Assembly: GCA_028015205.1 (NCBI GenBank)
Contig: CM051520.1
Coordinates: 33,967,528 to 34,031,527, forward strand
Direction: 5' to 3'
Origin: Mytilisepta virgata
Lineage: Eukaryota > Mollusca > Bivalvia > Mytilida > Mytilidae
DNA: 64,000 nucleotides
The notes beneath the pieces were generated by a model that was given only the letters and a program-made list of their open reading frames with translations, did no database searches and was not told the DNA's origin. Below are positions 35,691 through 46,560 of the stretch, piece after piece; position 1 is the stretch's first letter; every line of letters starts with the position of its first letter. Both the position numbers and the translations under genes were made by a program.

Positions 35691-36365
35691 ATAATAATAC
35701 AATAATTAAATGGAACATGGAAAAGATAGTCAGAAAAGAAAGAAATACAATATATGTTAGATATCATAAACTATTCTTCGACGTTTGGATGATCTTGACT
35801 TCGGGTTACCCTTCAGAAACCACGACTTAAAATTAAACAACATACAATTTAGTGGCATACATTGTCCAATCAATATAAGGACGAAATGATTTGCAACATA
35901 GAGTCTTATAATACAGACAGTAAAATAACTCGATTTCGTTGCAGACATAACCAAACATTCATTTTATAAAAATCAAGTGCTAAAACATACTGAATAGACA
36001 TCTGAATGGATGCATAATAATATGTGACATACAATAATGCACTTAAAAAAATGGATAAGAATTCCCGACTTGTCAAAATATTAACATATTCGAAAGATTC
36101 TAAAGATACGTGACTTTCCATGCATGACCATGCAAATATATTCAAATATAAGTTGACCTCTGATGGGGGTCTCTCTGGAGAAACTCCTGAAATAACCCGA
36201 AATATTATAGAATGCAAATCTATAGTAGAATGCGCAATTTAATGTCAACGATGCGATCCATGGATACAGATATTTAAGAATACAGCAGTTTTAACAGCTG
36301 AAGTACGGATCATTTGAAACATCGCTCCCATACATAAATATGAAAAGTAGATTATGACTGTTCCA

Positions 36366-36425
36366 AGTTAACTTAGACCAGAGATTATGAGTGGTGCCTT
36401 TGGTCATAATCTCTGCATAAAATTA
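36366..36425. repeat. Imperfect inverted repeat (hairpin)
   Basis: AGAGATTATGA and TCATAATCTCT pair across a 13-base loop, and the outer GTTAA/TTAAC words extend the stem imperfectly. Confidence 0.6.
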
Positions 36426-36934
36426 ACTTGAGGACAGCAATGGTCCTAATGACTGTTCTTAGGACCAAGACTAGGATGGCGTCTGGTTTCGTCATTAGGA
36501 CAGAGCATGCTCACTAAGTTTGTTCTGGCGACCGTTTTTGTCCTTATGACTAAATCTATCTCTGTTGTAGTCGTACAGGCGTAGTTCGATAGAGGACAAA
36601 TATACCGAAGGAGTAATTCTATAAAATTTTTAAATCAAATCAAATAATTTTCTTCAAAGACCTTCAGCTGATTTTGTTAAAATGTTTCATGTTAACTGAA
36701 GTACGCAGACTACCACAGTATATCTCACAAAGTATTTAAATACATTTTTTATTTTTAAGTAACGTATTCTTTAAACGGTTATCTTTATTTTATCATTGTT
36801 TTCATATACCATACCTTTTATTCCAATTAGGGAATACGAAATTGCATTTAAAAAAATATTTATTATTTATTTGTATTTTCTATTATTTTATTTTTGTTTC
36901 TTTTATTGTATTGTGACTACTAGGTTGGGTCTAC

Positions 36935-37500
36935 TTTAGATGTGTTATCCCTATCAGATTGTATATGATATAAGATATTGTATCGTTTTATATTGATATT
37001 ATTTTTTAAAGAAAAAATGGAAAACTTTAGAAACCTGACATTGGTTTATTTCATACTTTTTGAAGTTCTGACACGAATATAATTCATACATTTGTATCTG
37101 ACAAAACTTCTCTGTGACTTACCGTAATACATTTTCAATGAAAATATTTCAATTTCACTTTATCTTTTCAAGAAATTTTATGTTCATACTTATTCATATT
37201 AAGCCCTATCGGACTGTGCGATATAAGACAAAAGTGATGTTATAACAGAAGCGTTTTTTTAAGTGAAAATACAAGTTTCAAACATGACATGTACTTATTT
37301 TATACCTTTAGGAAATTTTGACATGTCATGGAGACAAAATCCCGACCAAAGAGCAGAAAACTGTTGAAAAATCTTCTCTGCCTCTTATTGTAATGCTTGT
37401 TTGAGAAAAAAATCAAGTTCACAATGAAAAAACACAAAATTTAGCTTTTTCAAGGAGTTTTTGGTTCATACGTATTCAAATTAAGCCCTACCAGTTCATG
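36935..37500 (+). repeat. Two degenerate copies of a ~285-bp unit
   Basis: The blocks ATCAGATTGTATATGATATA..TTTTTTAAAG..GAAA and ATCGGACTGTGCGATATAAG..TTTTTTTAAGTGAAA each run on through a TCTCTG(TGACT/CCTCT)TA block and a TTCATAC(TT/GT)ATTCA block ending in AAGCCCTA. Confidence 0.6.
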
Positions 37501-37769
37501 TCTTAAAAGTCAAGAGTACATTGTACTGCACTTGTCATAGTTATTAACCCCTACTTGTATTTTCAAAAGTTGTTCTATTTATATTTTCACATTCTATTAT
37601 TCTAAAAGCTATTCCTATTTACTTCATATTGCTTATCTATGGGTAATAAATTCGTTATATGATTACCATAATGTCACAGTTTACAAATTTTAATACTCAA
37701 TATCAATCCATACATAGGCGTAAAGCAAATTGTCAATAGTGGTTTTCTCTCCAGATCTAGATACTTTCT

Positions 37770-38140
37770 ATTTCTATTTTCCTTAAAGGTAGATTGAGAA
37801 ATCTGTCAACACTTAGGAAATTTTACGGTCGTCATCACGAATTGATTGAATACAGTGTCCCAATATCTAAGATGCTGTTGGACCTGTTCCCACTGTCGTA
37901 ACCTTTCATGTGCCTCCATCGATTTGTGATTTCCCCCGGATTAACTTTGTTGAACTTCATGACAGATGCCGTATACGAAGCAGGAACTGCTTACCCTTCT
38001 GGAGCACCTGGGTTCACTCCTGGTTTTTATAAGAGTTCGTGTTGTTCATTGTTTTTTTAGTTTTCTGTATTTATTTGATGTGCTTGTGGTTGTTCATATG
38101 TCTTCCCGGGTTTGTCTGTCCAATGGATTACGTTTTTTTT
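37770..38140 (+). mobile_element. Penelope-like RT C-terminus and tail (subfamily 1) in gene A intron 2
   Basis: The plus strand reads FYGRHHELIEYSVPISKMLL then, after a stop, AVYEAGTAYPSGAPGFTPGF and the tail TTTAGTTTTCTGTATTTATT..CTTGTGGTTGTTCATATGTC. It matches, inverted, 29585-29930. The two subfamily 1 pieces thus form an inverted pair inside gene A. Confidence 0.78.
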
Positions 38141-38335
38141 TATTGCTCCTTAGGCATGTTAGGTATATTTGTCCCTTTTACATAACTACCCTTCTCGAAT
38201 TGAATAATAAAACAAACAAAATAGATAACAGGAAAGGTTAACGATAACATAATAATAAATAAACCCAACACAAGACAAATAATCCTTTACTTAAAATAAT
38301 AACTATAAAAACAAAATACTAAACCGTTTACTCAC

Positions 38336-38460
38336 TGTCCAGCCTCCACCTTCAGTCTTCATATCACAAAACACTTGAAAGCCACGGACATCAACAGGAT
38401 ATATTGTGTATATTCCACTTTCTGTTGATTCGACATCCTCACAATCTCTTGGATACTTAC
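38336..38460 (-). CDS. FReD gene A, exon 2 (start of fibrinogen domain)
   Basis: The exon is 125 bp, acceptor TTATAG, donor ACA|GTGAGT. It encodes YPRDCEDVES, GIYTIYPVDVRGFQVFCDM and EGGGWT. It has the two cysteines of the first disulfide and the WT end just as in gene B. Exon length and both phases match gene B exactly, which supports origin by tandem duplication. Confidence 0.93.
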
Positions 38461-38619
38461 CTATAAAAAATGAAGTAAATTTTGTAACTTGTTTAACTTT
38501 TGAAAACCAACAGGTGTGCTTACTAAAAGGTGTGTAAATGTGAAAGGAAAATGGACATCTGTGATTTTTATATTGACTAGGTGGTCCCCGTTTCATAATT
38601 ATCCCCAAGGATATATATT

Positions 38620-39478
38620 GTATTTAATATTAAGAAAGATTGGCTAATAACATTTTAAAAAATGATATTGGACTTATACACATGTAGCTTATTAGTGATA
38701 ATTACATATAGATAAAAGATAAAAATTGTATAATTTCTTAGTGCTTATAATCTTAAAACTTTGTACCAGATGTTTATTGATTGCTAAATATATTTAATTT
38801 GATCTAAATGAAATTAAAATTAAGATTAATTTAATTAACCCCAGCACACCCAATTAACTCCACATACTATTCTGCACACACATAATATGAATATTCCTTT
38901 TCAATTGTAAAAGTCTTTACTTGCATACCTTTTGCGCATGCTTAGTGGATAAGAATTTTAAATACATATCCCATGTAAATAAGCCCTTCTTAAATCACAA
39001 AGTGATGTGCTCCTAAAAAAACAGGAGGACGTTACTGAAAAGAAGAAGCTTAGAAATAATACTCGAAACCGTAACGGAAAGGGAAGCAACCAAGGAACTC
39101 GGATAATGGATTTGTTGGGTTTATTAATTTAAGTTTCTTTAATTAAAGCAATTACTGTATGAAATTAGAAAGTATAATACATGCACTAACTATTTATTAT
39201 TATATTATATTTCTGACGATCGTCGGCTCGGAGGTAAAACGGCTAGAAAATTTCAGTCCGCAAATTTAATAGTATAGATATGTGAAATCCAACTCATTTG
39301 CACTTAAAGCTTAAACAACAATGAATACAACACGTTAAACCATGACAAAATAAAAAAAGAAACCTCTAGAATATGCATCTCCTACATTTCATTTCTTTTA
39401 AATTATTATATATTTAGCGAATATAAAAAAATACATGGGTTATAGATATGAATTCAATCCTAATAATGATAAAACTTA
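38620..39478. other. Intron 1 of gene A, AT-rich, nothing recognised
   Basis: No coding or repeat signal was seen between exons 1 and 2 of gene A. Confidence 0.4.
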
Positions 39479-39479
39479 C

Positions 39480-39753
39480 TTGTTAGTATTTTGGTTTCAA
39501 GATCTTTTTTCATCTGTTCGATGCCTTCATTTATTCTCTTTTCCGATGTCTTATTTATATATGTCTTGATAGCTTTGTTTAGATGGGTTGTATCAAGCTT
39601 TGCAACCAATGGGACATCATCATTTCCTAAAAGTGGCATTTCTACTTCCTTGTCCGGATTCGTTTCGATAACCAAACAATTTCCATATCTTGTCACAAAA
39701 ATAGAAAATAATAACAGATATGTTATTCTGTAACACCACTTGTAATAACGCAT
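39480..39753 (-). CDS. FReD gene A, exon 1 (signal peptide and linker)
   Basis: This is the first coding exon of the upstream tandem paralogue (exons 39480-39753, 38336-38460, 33743-33839, a damaged exon near 31125-31225, and 28859-29100). ATG at 39753 is followed by MRYYKWCYR, a hydrophobic stretch ITYLLLFSIFV and then RYGNC, which reads as a cleavable signal peptide. The linker EMPLLGNDDVPLVAKLDTT nearly repeats that of gene B, followed by a charged, probably helical stretch (KRINEGIEQMKKDLETK). The donor is ACAA|GTAAGT, phase 1, as in gene B. Because exon 4 is broken, the locus may be a pseudogene or may make a truncated product. Confidence 0.82.
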
Positions 39754-39759
39754 TTTTGT

Positions 39760-40780
39760 TTTCTTTTCTATTTTCCAATTCTAAAATCACAATATTCAGG
39801 TTTTTGTAGATTACATCTATTCTCCATGGAAATATCATAAAATAATTTCCTATTTGCAACACAATCTGTAGCATATCTTTCATTCAGCTGGTAGTATACA
39901 ATTTTTTTGTAAACAGTGTTACGTGCCAAACAGCTGTTGCATTACGAACGAATTCCTAAACGGTTTAACAAAAAATATGTTATATCAAAGACAAAACATT
40001 AAGTTAATATGCAACATACATTTTCTGTAACTTTGTTGCTGGTACTTTATCGAAATATTTCTTAACAACTTATTTTGTTTTCTCTTTATCACGTACGCTA
40101 GAAACCAAAACCAAATAATAAAAACTAAACCACCGTCAGCAATAGAGTCAAATAGGCGGTAGAAAAGCGTCAAACCTACGGAAAATTAACTTTGCCTGAA
40201 ATGATTATGAAAGTATAAAGTATAATGAAAGTAAAAAATTATCAGATAGAATGTTGTACAAACATCAACGCGATTCTCAAACTGCACAACGAGCTCTAAG
40301 TGGTTCCTAACTATATAAAAGTAATGAGAAGAATTTTCGAAACTAATTTCAATCTTTGAACAAATTTAAACTTGTCAATAAGGCATGAGAGCAATGTTAG
40401 ATCATTCATTGAACTTTAAAATGTACTTGTAAATTCAGTGAAGGTACATATATTAGCTTTCACAAAAATCATAAAAAAAATTGACTGATACTCACAACAA
40501 TATTCTCTTGTAAATTAAATGAAGTTATACATGTATGTATTATTTTGAACAGACACGATAACAAAATAACATGATTTTAAAATACATGTTTATTTTTTTC
40601 ATTTTCAGCGTTAGCAAACAAACTACATATATTTATGTTGAAAATATTGTTGCCTAATTCTTGACGATCGTGCCAGTCTTCAGCTATTATGTAAGAACTA
40701 TAAAAAATGTTTAATAATATGATATTATTTTTTACACAGTTTTCATAAGATTGGAGGAATAATTAAATTTGACCAACGAG
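39760..40780. other. Upstream flank of FReD gene A
   Basis: This is the likely promoter region of gene A. I see no convincing TATA box at the expected distance and no repeats I recognise. Confidence 0.35.
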
Positions 40781-40789
40781 GTACATGTA

Positions 40790-41730
40790 CATATGTAAAG
40801 TCAAGAAATACCAAATGGATATTCGATGGAGGGAAAAATCGAAACAACTGACAAACTCCGGAGAACAACGAAGACAAGACCAAAACAATACATGCATTAC
40901 AATTAAAACTAAAAACATATCAACAACATAGACTCCACCAAAAAACCTGAGGTAGACTTAGGTGCTCCGGAAGAGTAAGCAGTCTCTGCTTCCTGCAGGA
41001 CACCCGGTATGCTGCCCATGTCAAATCCAGTATGAGGAAGGGATAACATCAATTGAACAGGTCCATTTTCATTTGGCAAACGGGTTTTTCATACCTGTCA
41101 ATCAAGTCATGATGAAGTCCATCAAAATTTAATAAGGATGACTCCAACTAAGGAGCAACATATCCCTGTTTGAGCAAATTTTCTGTCAGAAGTCGGGCTC
41201 TGCCCAGGAAGTCAATGTACATGTCACAAGCTCTGGACTAACGTATGAGTTATATATATATACTCCATAAGCCGGCGCTTCTGGAATTTTGCCGCTCAAA
41301 AATGGGAAGATGACAATTGGAAAGTCAAAGTGATCCCGTTTGTCGTAAAGTTTTGTATGCAACCTTCACTTTCAAGATGAACGTCAAGATAAGATGCAGA
41401 CTTGGCAGTGTATATGGTATCCTTAATTTCGAGCTTATTGGGATAGATGAGACGTAAGAAATTCCCAAAACGTGAATTGTTGAGTGATAAAACATCATCT
41501 ATGTCGCGGAAGCTGAAATTAAAGGTACGGACTAACGTCTTCTGTTTTTCCTTAAGAAGCCCATTCAAGGAAGTCTGCCTCATATGAGAAAAGGAACAAG
41601 TCAGTTAGGAGTGGGGCACAATTCGTACCCATAGGAATGCCAATTGTCTGTTGGAAAACACGTCCACGAAATTGAACAAATATGTTGTCGATCAAATATT
41701 CAATCATCAGGACAATTTTTTCCACTGTAT
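40790..41730 (-). mobile_element. Penelope-like RT relic (subfamily 2)
   Basis: The minus strand reads FLIDNIFVQF, then a GIPMGTNCAP-type segment (41610-41640), FNFSFRDIDDVLSLNNSRFG (the catalytic YIDD has become DIDD), NKLEIKDTIYTAKSASYLDV, SRACDMYIDFLGRARLLTENL-like remains and the tail (40790-40930). Several stops and frameshifts are present. The low-coordinate end matches the 32.3-kb tail. Confidence 0.85.
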
Positions 41731-44160
41731 ATTTAAGTCTCCAAACGAAGTGGGAGACTTTTAGATTTTGATTTTCGATTTTTATCGAACATTTTTTTTT
41801 CTTCCTCTCCGATTTTGTTCGTTCGAGTTCTCAATAACCGTCAGAGAATGGATCTGAGATTTTCTTTGATAAAAGATCATTGTTTCTAGATGTGCCTAAT
41901 AGTTATTAACTTTTTTATTGGAGTCACTGAGACGTATAATGAGCAATTCAAAGGGGCTAGGGGTTTACTATAGGACCCTATGAGGATTTATTTTTCATTG
42001 AAAAACTCAACGAGAGTGACCAATAACCATCTCATTTTATATATTTTATTATACTCCGTGAAAACACCTTTTAACTGACGTATACCTCGTTCCTCTAGGA
42101 GGGTCATCCCCACGCGCAAAGTTGATAATTATGAAAATTTCAAATGCAATTAAAATCTGTAGCTTTAAATCATATATTTTATTATTCTCCATAACAAGAC
42201 GCATTAAATGACGTGTACCTCATTCTTTCAGTAGGGTGATTCTCACCACAATAAACCAATAAAGCTCTAATTATCTCATAAACCGTCAAAATCCCCACCT
42301 CTTAACCATATATTTTCTTATTTCCAATGGTAAGACGCACCAAATGACACATACCTCACTTCCCCAGGGGGATGTCACCACTCCCTTCAAATCAATAATG
42401 TTGAATTATCTCAAAAACCGTTAAAATCCCCAACCATAAACCATATATTTTCTTATTCTCCATCGTAAGACGCACCAAATGACATATACCTCGCTTCCCA
42501 GGAGGGTTATCCCCACTCCCATCAAATCAATAATATTCAATTATCACATTAACCATATATTTTCTTATTCCCCATGGTATTTATAAGACGCACCAAATGA
42601 AACGTACCTCGCTTCCTCAGGGGGTTATCGCCACTCCCATCAATTCAATTATGTTCAATTATTTCATAAACCATTAAAATTCCCACACCTAAACCATACA
42701 TTTTCTTAATCCCCATGGTAAGACACACCAAATGACGCACACCTTGCTCCCCCAGGTTGTTATTGCCACTCCCCATCAAATCAATAATGTTCAAGTATCT
42801 CACAAAACGTTAAAATCCCCATCCCCATACCATATATTTTCATATCCACCATGGTAAGACGCACCAAGTGACACATACTTCGCTTCCCTAGAGGGTTTTC
42901 ATCACGCCCATCAAATCAATAATGTTCAATTATCTCAAATTTTCGACGGTCAAGCTCGACGTCATAATGAAGAAACGGCATTATAGCGGCGCTTAGAGCC
43001 ATGCGTATAAACAATACCGTGATTCCCCTTTAAATGATAATACCTCAATACTCAATGGGCGTCATTCTCGCCCCTTACACCAGTTATCTTGAATTATACA
43101 AAATTTAAAATCTGTAAGAAACCCGACACCTAAATCGTATATTTTCTTATTCCCCATAACAAGACACATGAACTGATATATACTTCATTTACCAATGGGT
43201 TCATCCCCACCCTCTCTTATCGGTAACATCTTACTTGGTCTACTCCCCGTTGGTCTACTCTCATTTGGTCTATTCCCATTACATCTACTGTGGAATATGA
43301 AAAAAATCCAATTTGGTCTACTTGTTTAAATTTAGCGTGTTTACTAGGGAACTAGACGCATTTCCTATTTTGTCTACTATTCTAAATATAGGGTGTCTCT
43401 ACTATGGAAAAGGATGCATTTCCCATTTTGTCTACAATTTCAACATTGAATTGTTGAAATAGGCATTATGTAATTCCTTCATTTAAAGTGAAAAGTTGGG
43501 ATCTGTAAAATCAACATAAACAACACTGACATTTCACTGAAACATACCTCGCTTCTCCAGGGGATTATCACCACCCCGATCAAAGCAATAATGTTCAATT
43601 ATCTCATAAATTTTCGACCGTCAAGTGCGACGTCATAATGAAGAAACGGCACTGACAGCGATGCGTATGAACAATGTCGTCGTTCTCCTTTAAATAATAC
43701 CTACCTCATTACTCAATGGGCGTCATTCTCACCCCCTTAAACTAATTATCTTGAATTATATATCTCATTTACCCTTGGGTTCATCCCCACCCCCATCGAG
43801 TCATTAGTCTTTAATTATCTTGTAAAGCATTGACATCCCTGCCCCTAAATTATATATATTTTCCTTTTCCCCATTATAAGACAAACAAAGTGATAAAAAC
43901 ATAACACCCCGACCAAAAAGGGGAGGGGGGTCATCCTCGCCCCTCAAATCAATATTTTTTAATTAATTTTTCAAAATCCGAAAAATGTTTATCACTTAAA
44001 CACGTTTTAATACGCAATGTCTCATAAACCATTTAACTCCATACCCCGTAACCACATATATTTATAATTGCCTATAAGCAGACGCAATAATGATTTTACA
44101 CATTGCCAGGGGAATAGGGGTATTCCCTCGTAAAAAGAGACTTCGTAAAAGTTCAGTTAA
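41731..44160 (+). repeat. Large palindrome-started element with ~10 copies of a ~125-140-bp unit
   Basis: The start is AGTCTCCAAACGAAGTGGGAGACT. It continues with the 300-bp leader shared (inverted) with 25412-25790. Repeats follow with ACCATATATTTTCTTATTC, CCATGGTAAGACGCACCAAA, TACCTCGCTTCC and a GGG.TTATC.CCACTCCCATC block near 42050, 42180, 42310, 42450, 42560, 42700, 42835 and 43140, with more after 43500. The end near 44120-44160 reads GGGGTATTCCCTCGTAAAAA and GAGACTTCGTAA. A segment with CGTCATAATGAAGAAACGGC occurs twice (42955, 43625). Confidence 0.82.
43225..43440. other. Block of TTTGGTCTAC-like words inside the 41.7-44.2 kb element
   Basis: About six copies of (T/C)(A/C)(T/C)TT(T/G)G(G/T)TCTAC, spaced irregularly, interrupt the regular array. 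The surrounding repeat resumes after about 43490, so this looks like an insertion or a separate minisatellite. Confidence 0.6.
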
Positions 44161-44254
44161 TTAGGAATGGTGGTATAGAGGGTAGGGAAAATCAAATGTT
44201 TGTATGCCGTTACAGACTGAAATGGACCGAGATCTTAAAATATCGTTTAAGTCT

Positions 44255-44620
44255 TTGGAGTTCTTTAATCAAGAAATACCATAGGGATATTCGGAGGGGA
44301 AACTCGAAAATAACTGACAAGCTCCGACGAACAACGAAGACAATAATAAAAGAATTCAAACACTACATTTAAAAACTAAAAACATGAACAATATGGACCC
44401 CACCAAACAACCTAGTATAGACTCAGGTGTTCCGATAGAGTAAGCAGTCTCTGCTTCTTGCAGGAAAACCGTCATGCTGCCAATGTCAAATCCGATATGA
44501 GGAAGGGACAACATCAATGGAACAGGTCCATTTTCATTGGGAAAATGTCTTGTTTCTAAAGTGTTAAATCTTCTGGAAACTAAGGAGTATCTCCATCGTG
44601 CATACATGTAGCTCTAACCT
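44255..44620 (-). mobile_element. Penelope-like C-terminal tail relic (subfamily 2)
   Basis: The minus strand reads ENGPVPLMLSLPHIGFDIGS, MTVFLQEAETAYSIGTPES and then the tail with CGTCGGAGCTTGTCAGTTAT and CCTCCGAATATCCCTATGGT. It matches 40790-41060 and 32170-32470. Confidence 0.8.
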
Positions 44621-44974
44621 TATATGGTTTTGGAGTTACACTTTTTGGTATTTCGCCTTTTTGAAATTCGCTCTTCAATGTTTTGAATTGTGTTGTTTTT
44701 TCAACCTTTTAGGCCTTTGGGACAAATGATAGTCGTAAATTGACGAAATGTACACATCTTGTGTACCAAATTAAAATTGGTAGCAAAGAATCAATTATTT
44801 TCACTTTGTTGATACCGATGCTGGTAGTGAGCAACACAAACACATGCCCAGTTGCTTGATTTTCGATACTAGCCCGACAAATATATTTTTACAAAAATAG
44901 TTGTCTTGTGGAAATCTTCCTCGTGCATATCTCTATCCTTAGATTGTTTTACCTTTACCGTCATTGATCATTTT

Positions 44975-46560
44975 GAGTTTTGAAATGAGTAACATATATG
45001 GTAAAATGCTATGAGTAACATAAATGGTAAAATGCTTAACGTGATTCAAAACATGTACAAAGGTATAAAGTCTCGTATAGTCTACAATGATCAAAAAACG
45101 GATTTCTTCTCGTGCGATAATGGTGTTCGCCAGGGTGAAAACTTGAGACCCTCTTATTTACGCTGTTTTTAAACGACCTCGAGAATTTTTTACAAACAAA
45201 TAATTTAATCGGACTCGAAACTATTTCCAAAGAAATTAAAGATAACCTTGACAAATTATTGAAAATATTTTTAATACTTTATGCTGATGATACAGCTCTC
45301 TTAGCAGAAAGTCCGCAAGATTTACAAGCGCAACTTGACCAATTTCATGCGTATTGTAAGAAGTGGAAAATGAAAGTAAATGAAAATAAAACCAAGATCC
45401 TAGTTTTTCCAATGGTAGGTTACCAAATAACTTAGCTTTAACGTATAACAATATTCCAATTGAAATGGTAAAAGACTTTAATTATCTTGGAATACTTTTT
45501 ACAAAAACGGGAACTTTTAAAAGGGCTATTAGTGCACAAATAGAAATGGCTACAAAATCTATGTATGAAGTCCTTAAAAAGGGAAAATTACACAATTTAT
45601 CTATTGAATGTCAGTTAGATCTGTTCGACAAGATGGTGAAACCAATACTATTGTATGGATCTGAGGTTTGGGGTTTCAGTAATTGTGATAATAAAGAAAG
45701 GCTTCATCTAAAGTTTTGTAAATTGTTATTAAACTTAAAAACGACTACGCCAAGTTGTATGATATATGGAGAACTGGGCAGATTTCCATTAAATATAGAT
45801 GTGAAAATAAGAATGATATCATATTGGTCAAAACTAATCATTGGAAAACAAAATAAATTTTCCTCTATTAACGTACAATCTGTTACGTTATCTCTATAAT
45901 ACGAAAGGTCAGACCTTTTTGTGGTTGAAATATATTAAAAGTATATTTGATGAAACTGGATATTCATATATTTGGAGCATACATACGTTCATTAACGAAG
46001 ATTGGTTAAAATTAAGTATAAAACAAAGTTTACAAGACCAATATATACAAACGTGGATGGCTACTGTTCAAAACACACCAAAAACGTTGAACTATAGAAT
46101 ATTTAAAGAAAATTTCGAAATGGAAAATTATTTTAAAATTTTAGATAAAAAAGATATCTTAATTATTTGTAAATTTATTACAACAAATCATAGACTTCCG
46201 ATCGAATGTGGCCGCTGGCAAAATATTCCGCGTGAAAATAGAAAATGTAATTTATGTACTAAAAACGATATTGGTGTTGAATATCATTATATTCTCGATT
46301 GTAAAAATTTCAAAAATTTTAGATTAAAATTAATCAGAAAAGAGGCCACAAAAAGACCAAATATAATAAAATTCAAAGAAATAATGAATTCAAAAAATAA
46401 AATAGAATTAATTGTCTAAATTTATAAAAATCGTTGATGAAGGCATGTTTTCTCCTGACTAACTATCTTGATGTTGTCTTGTATATTATGTAAATATTGT
46501 AAATATGTTTGTCTCTGTACCTATATAACATGGTTATGAGAAATAAAGAATTGAATTGAA
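44975..46560 (+). mobile_element. 5'-truncated LINE (non-LTR retrotransposon), RT to 3' end
   Basis: The plus strand begins with NINGKMLNVIQNMYKGIKSR and GVRQGENL, then LLFTLFLNDLENFLQTNN, ILYADDTALLAESPQDL (catalytic motif), HAYCKKWKMKVNENKTKIL, EMVKDFNYLGILF, and a long C-terminal part with ILLYGSEVWGF and a zinc-type CNLC...YHYILDC near 46240-46310. The 3' UTR ends in AATAAAGAATTGAATTGAAA, a short terminal repeat. At least three frameshifts (about 45150, 45408 and 45860) make it inactive. A 26-bp stretch near the 5' end (44985-45035) is duplicated. It looks CR1/L2-like, but the clade is uncertain. Confidence 0.9.
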
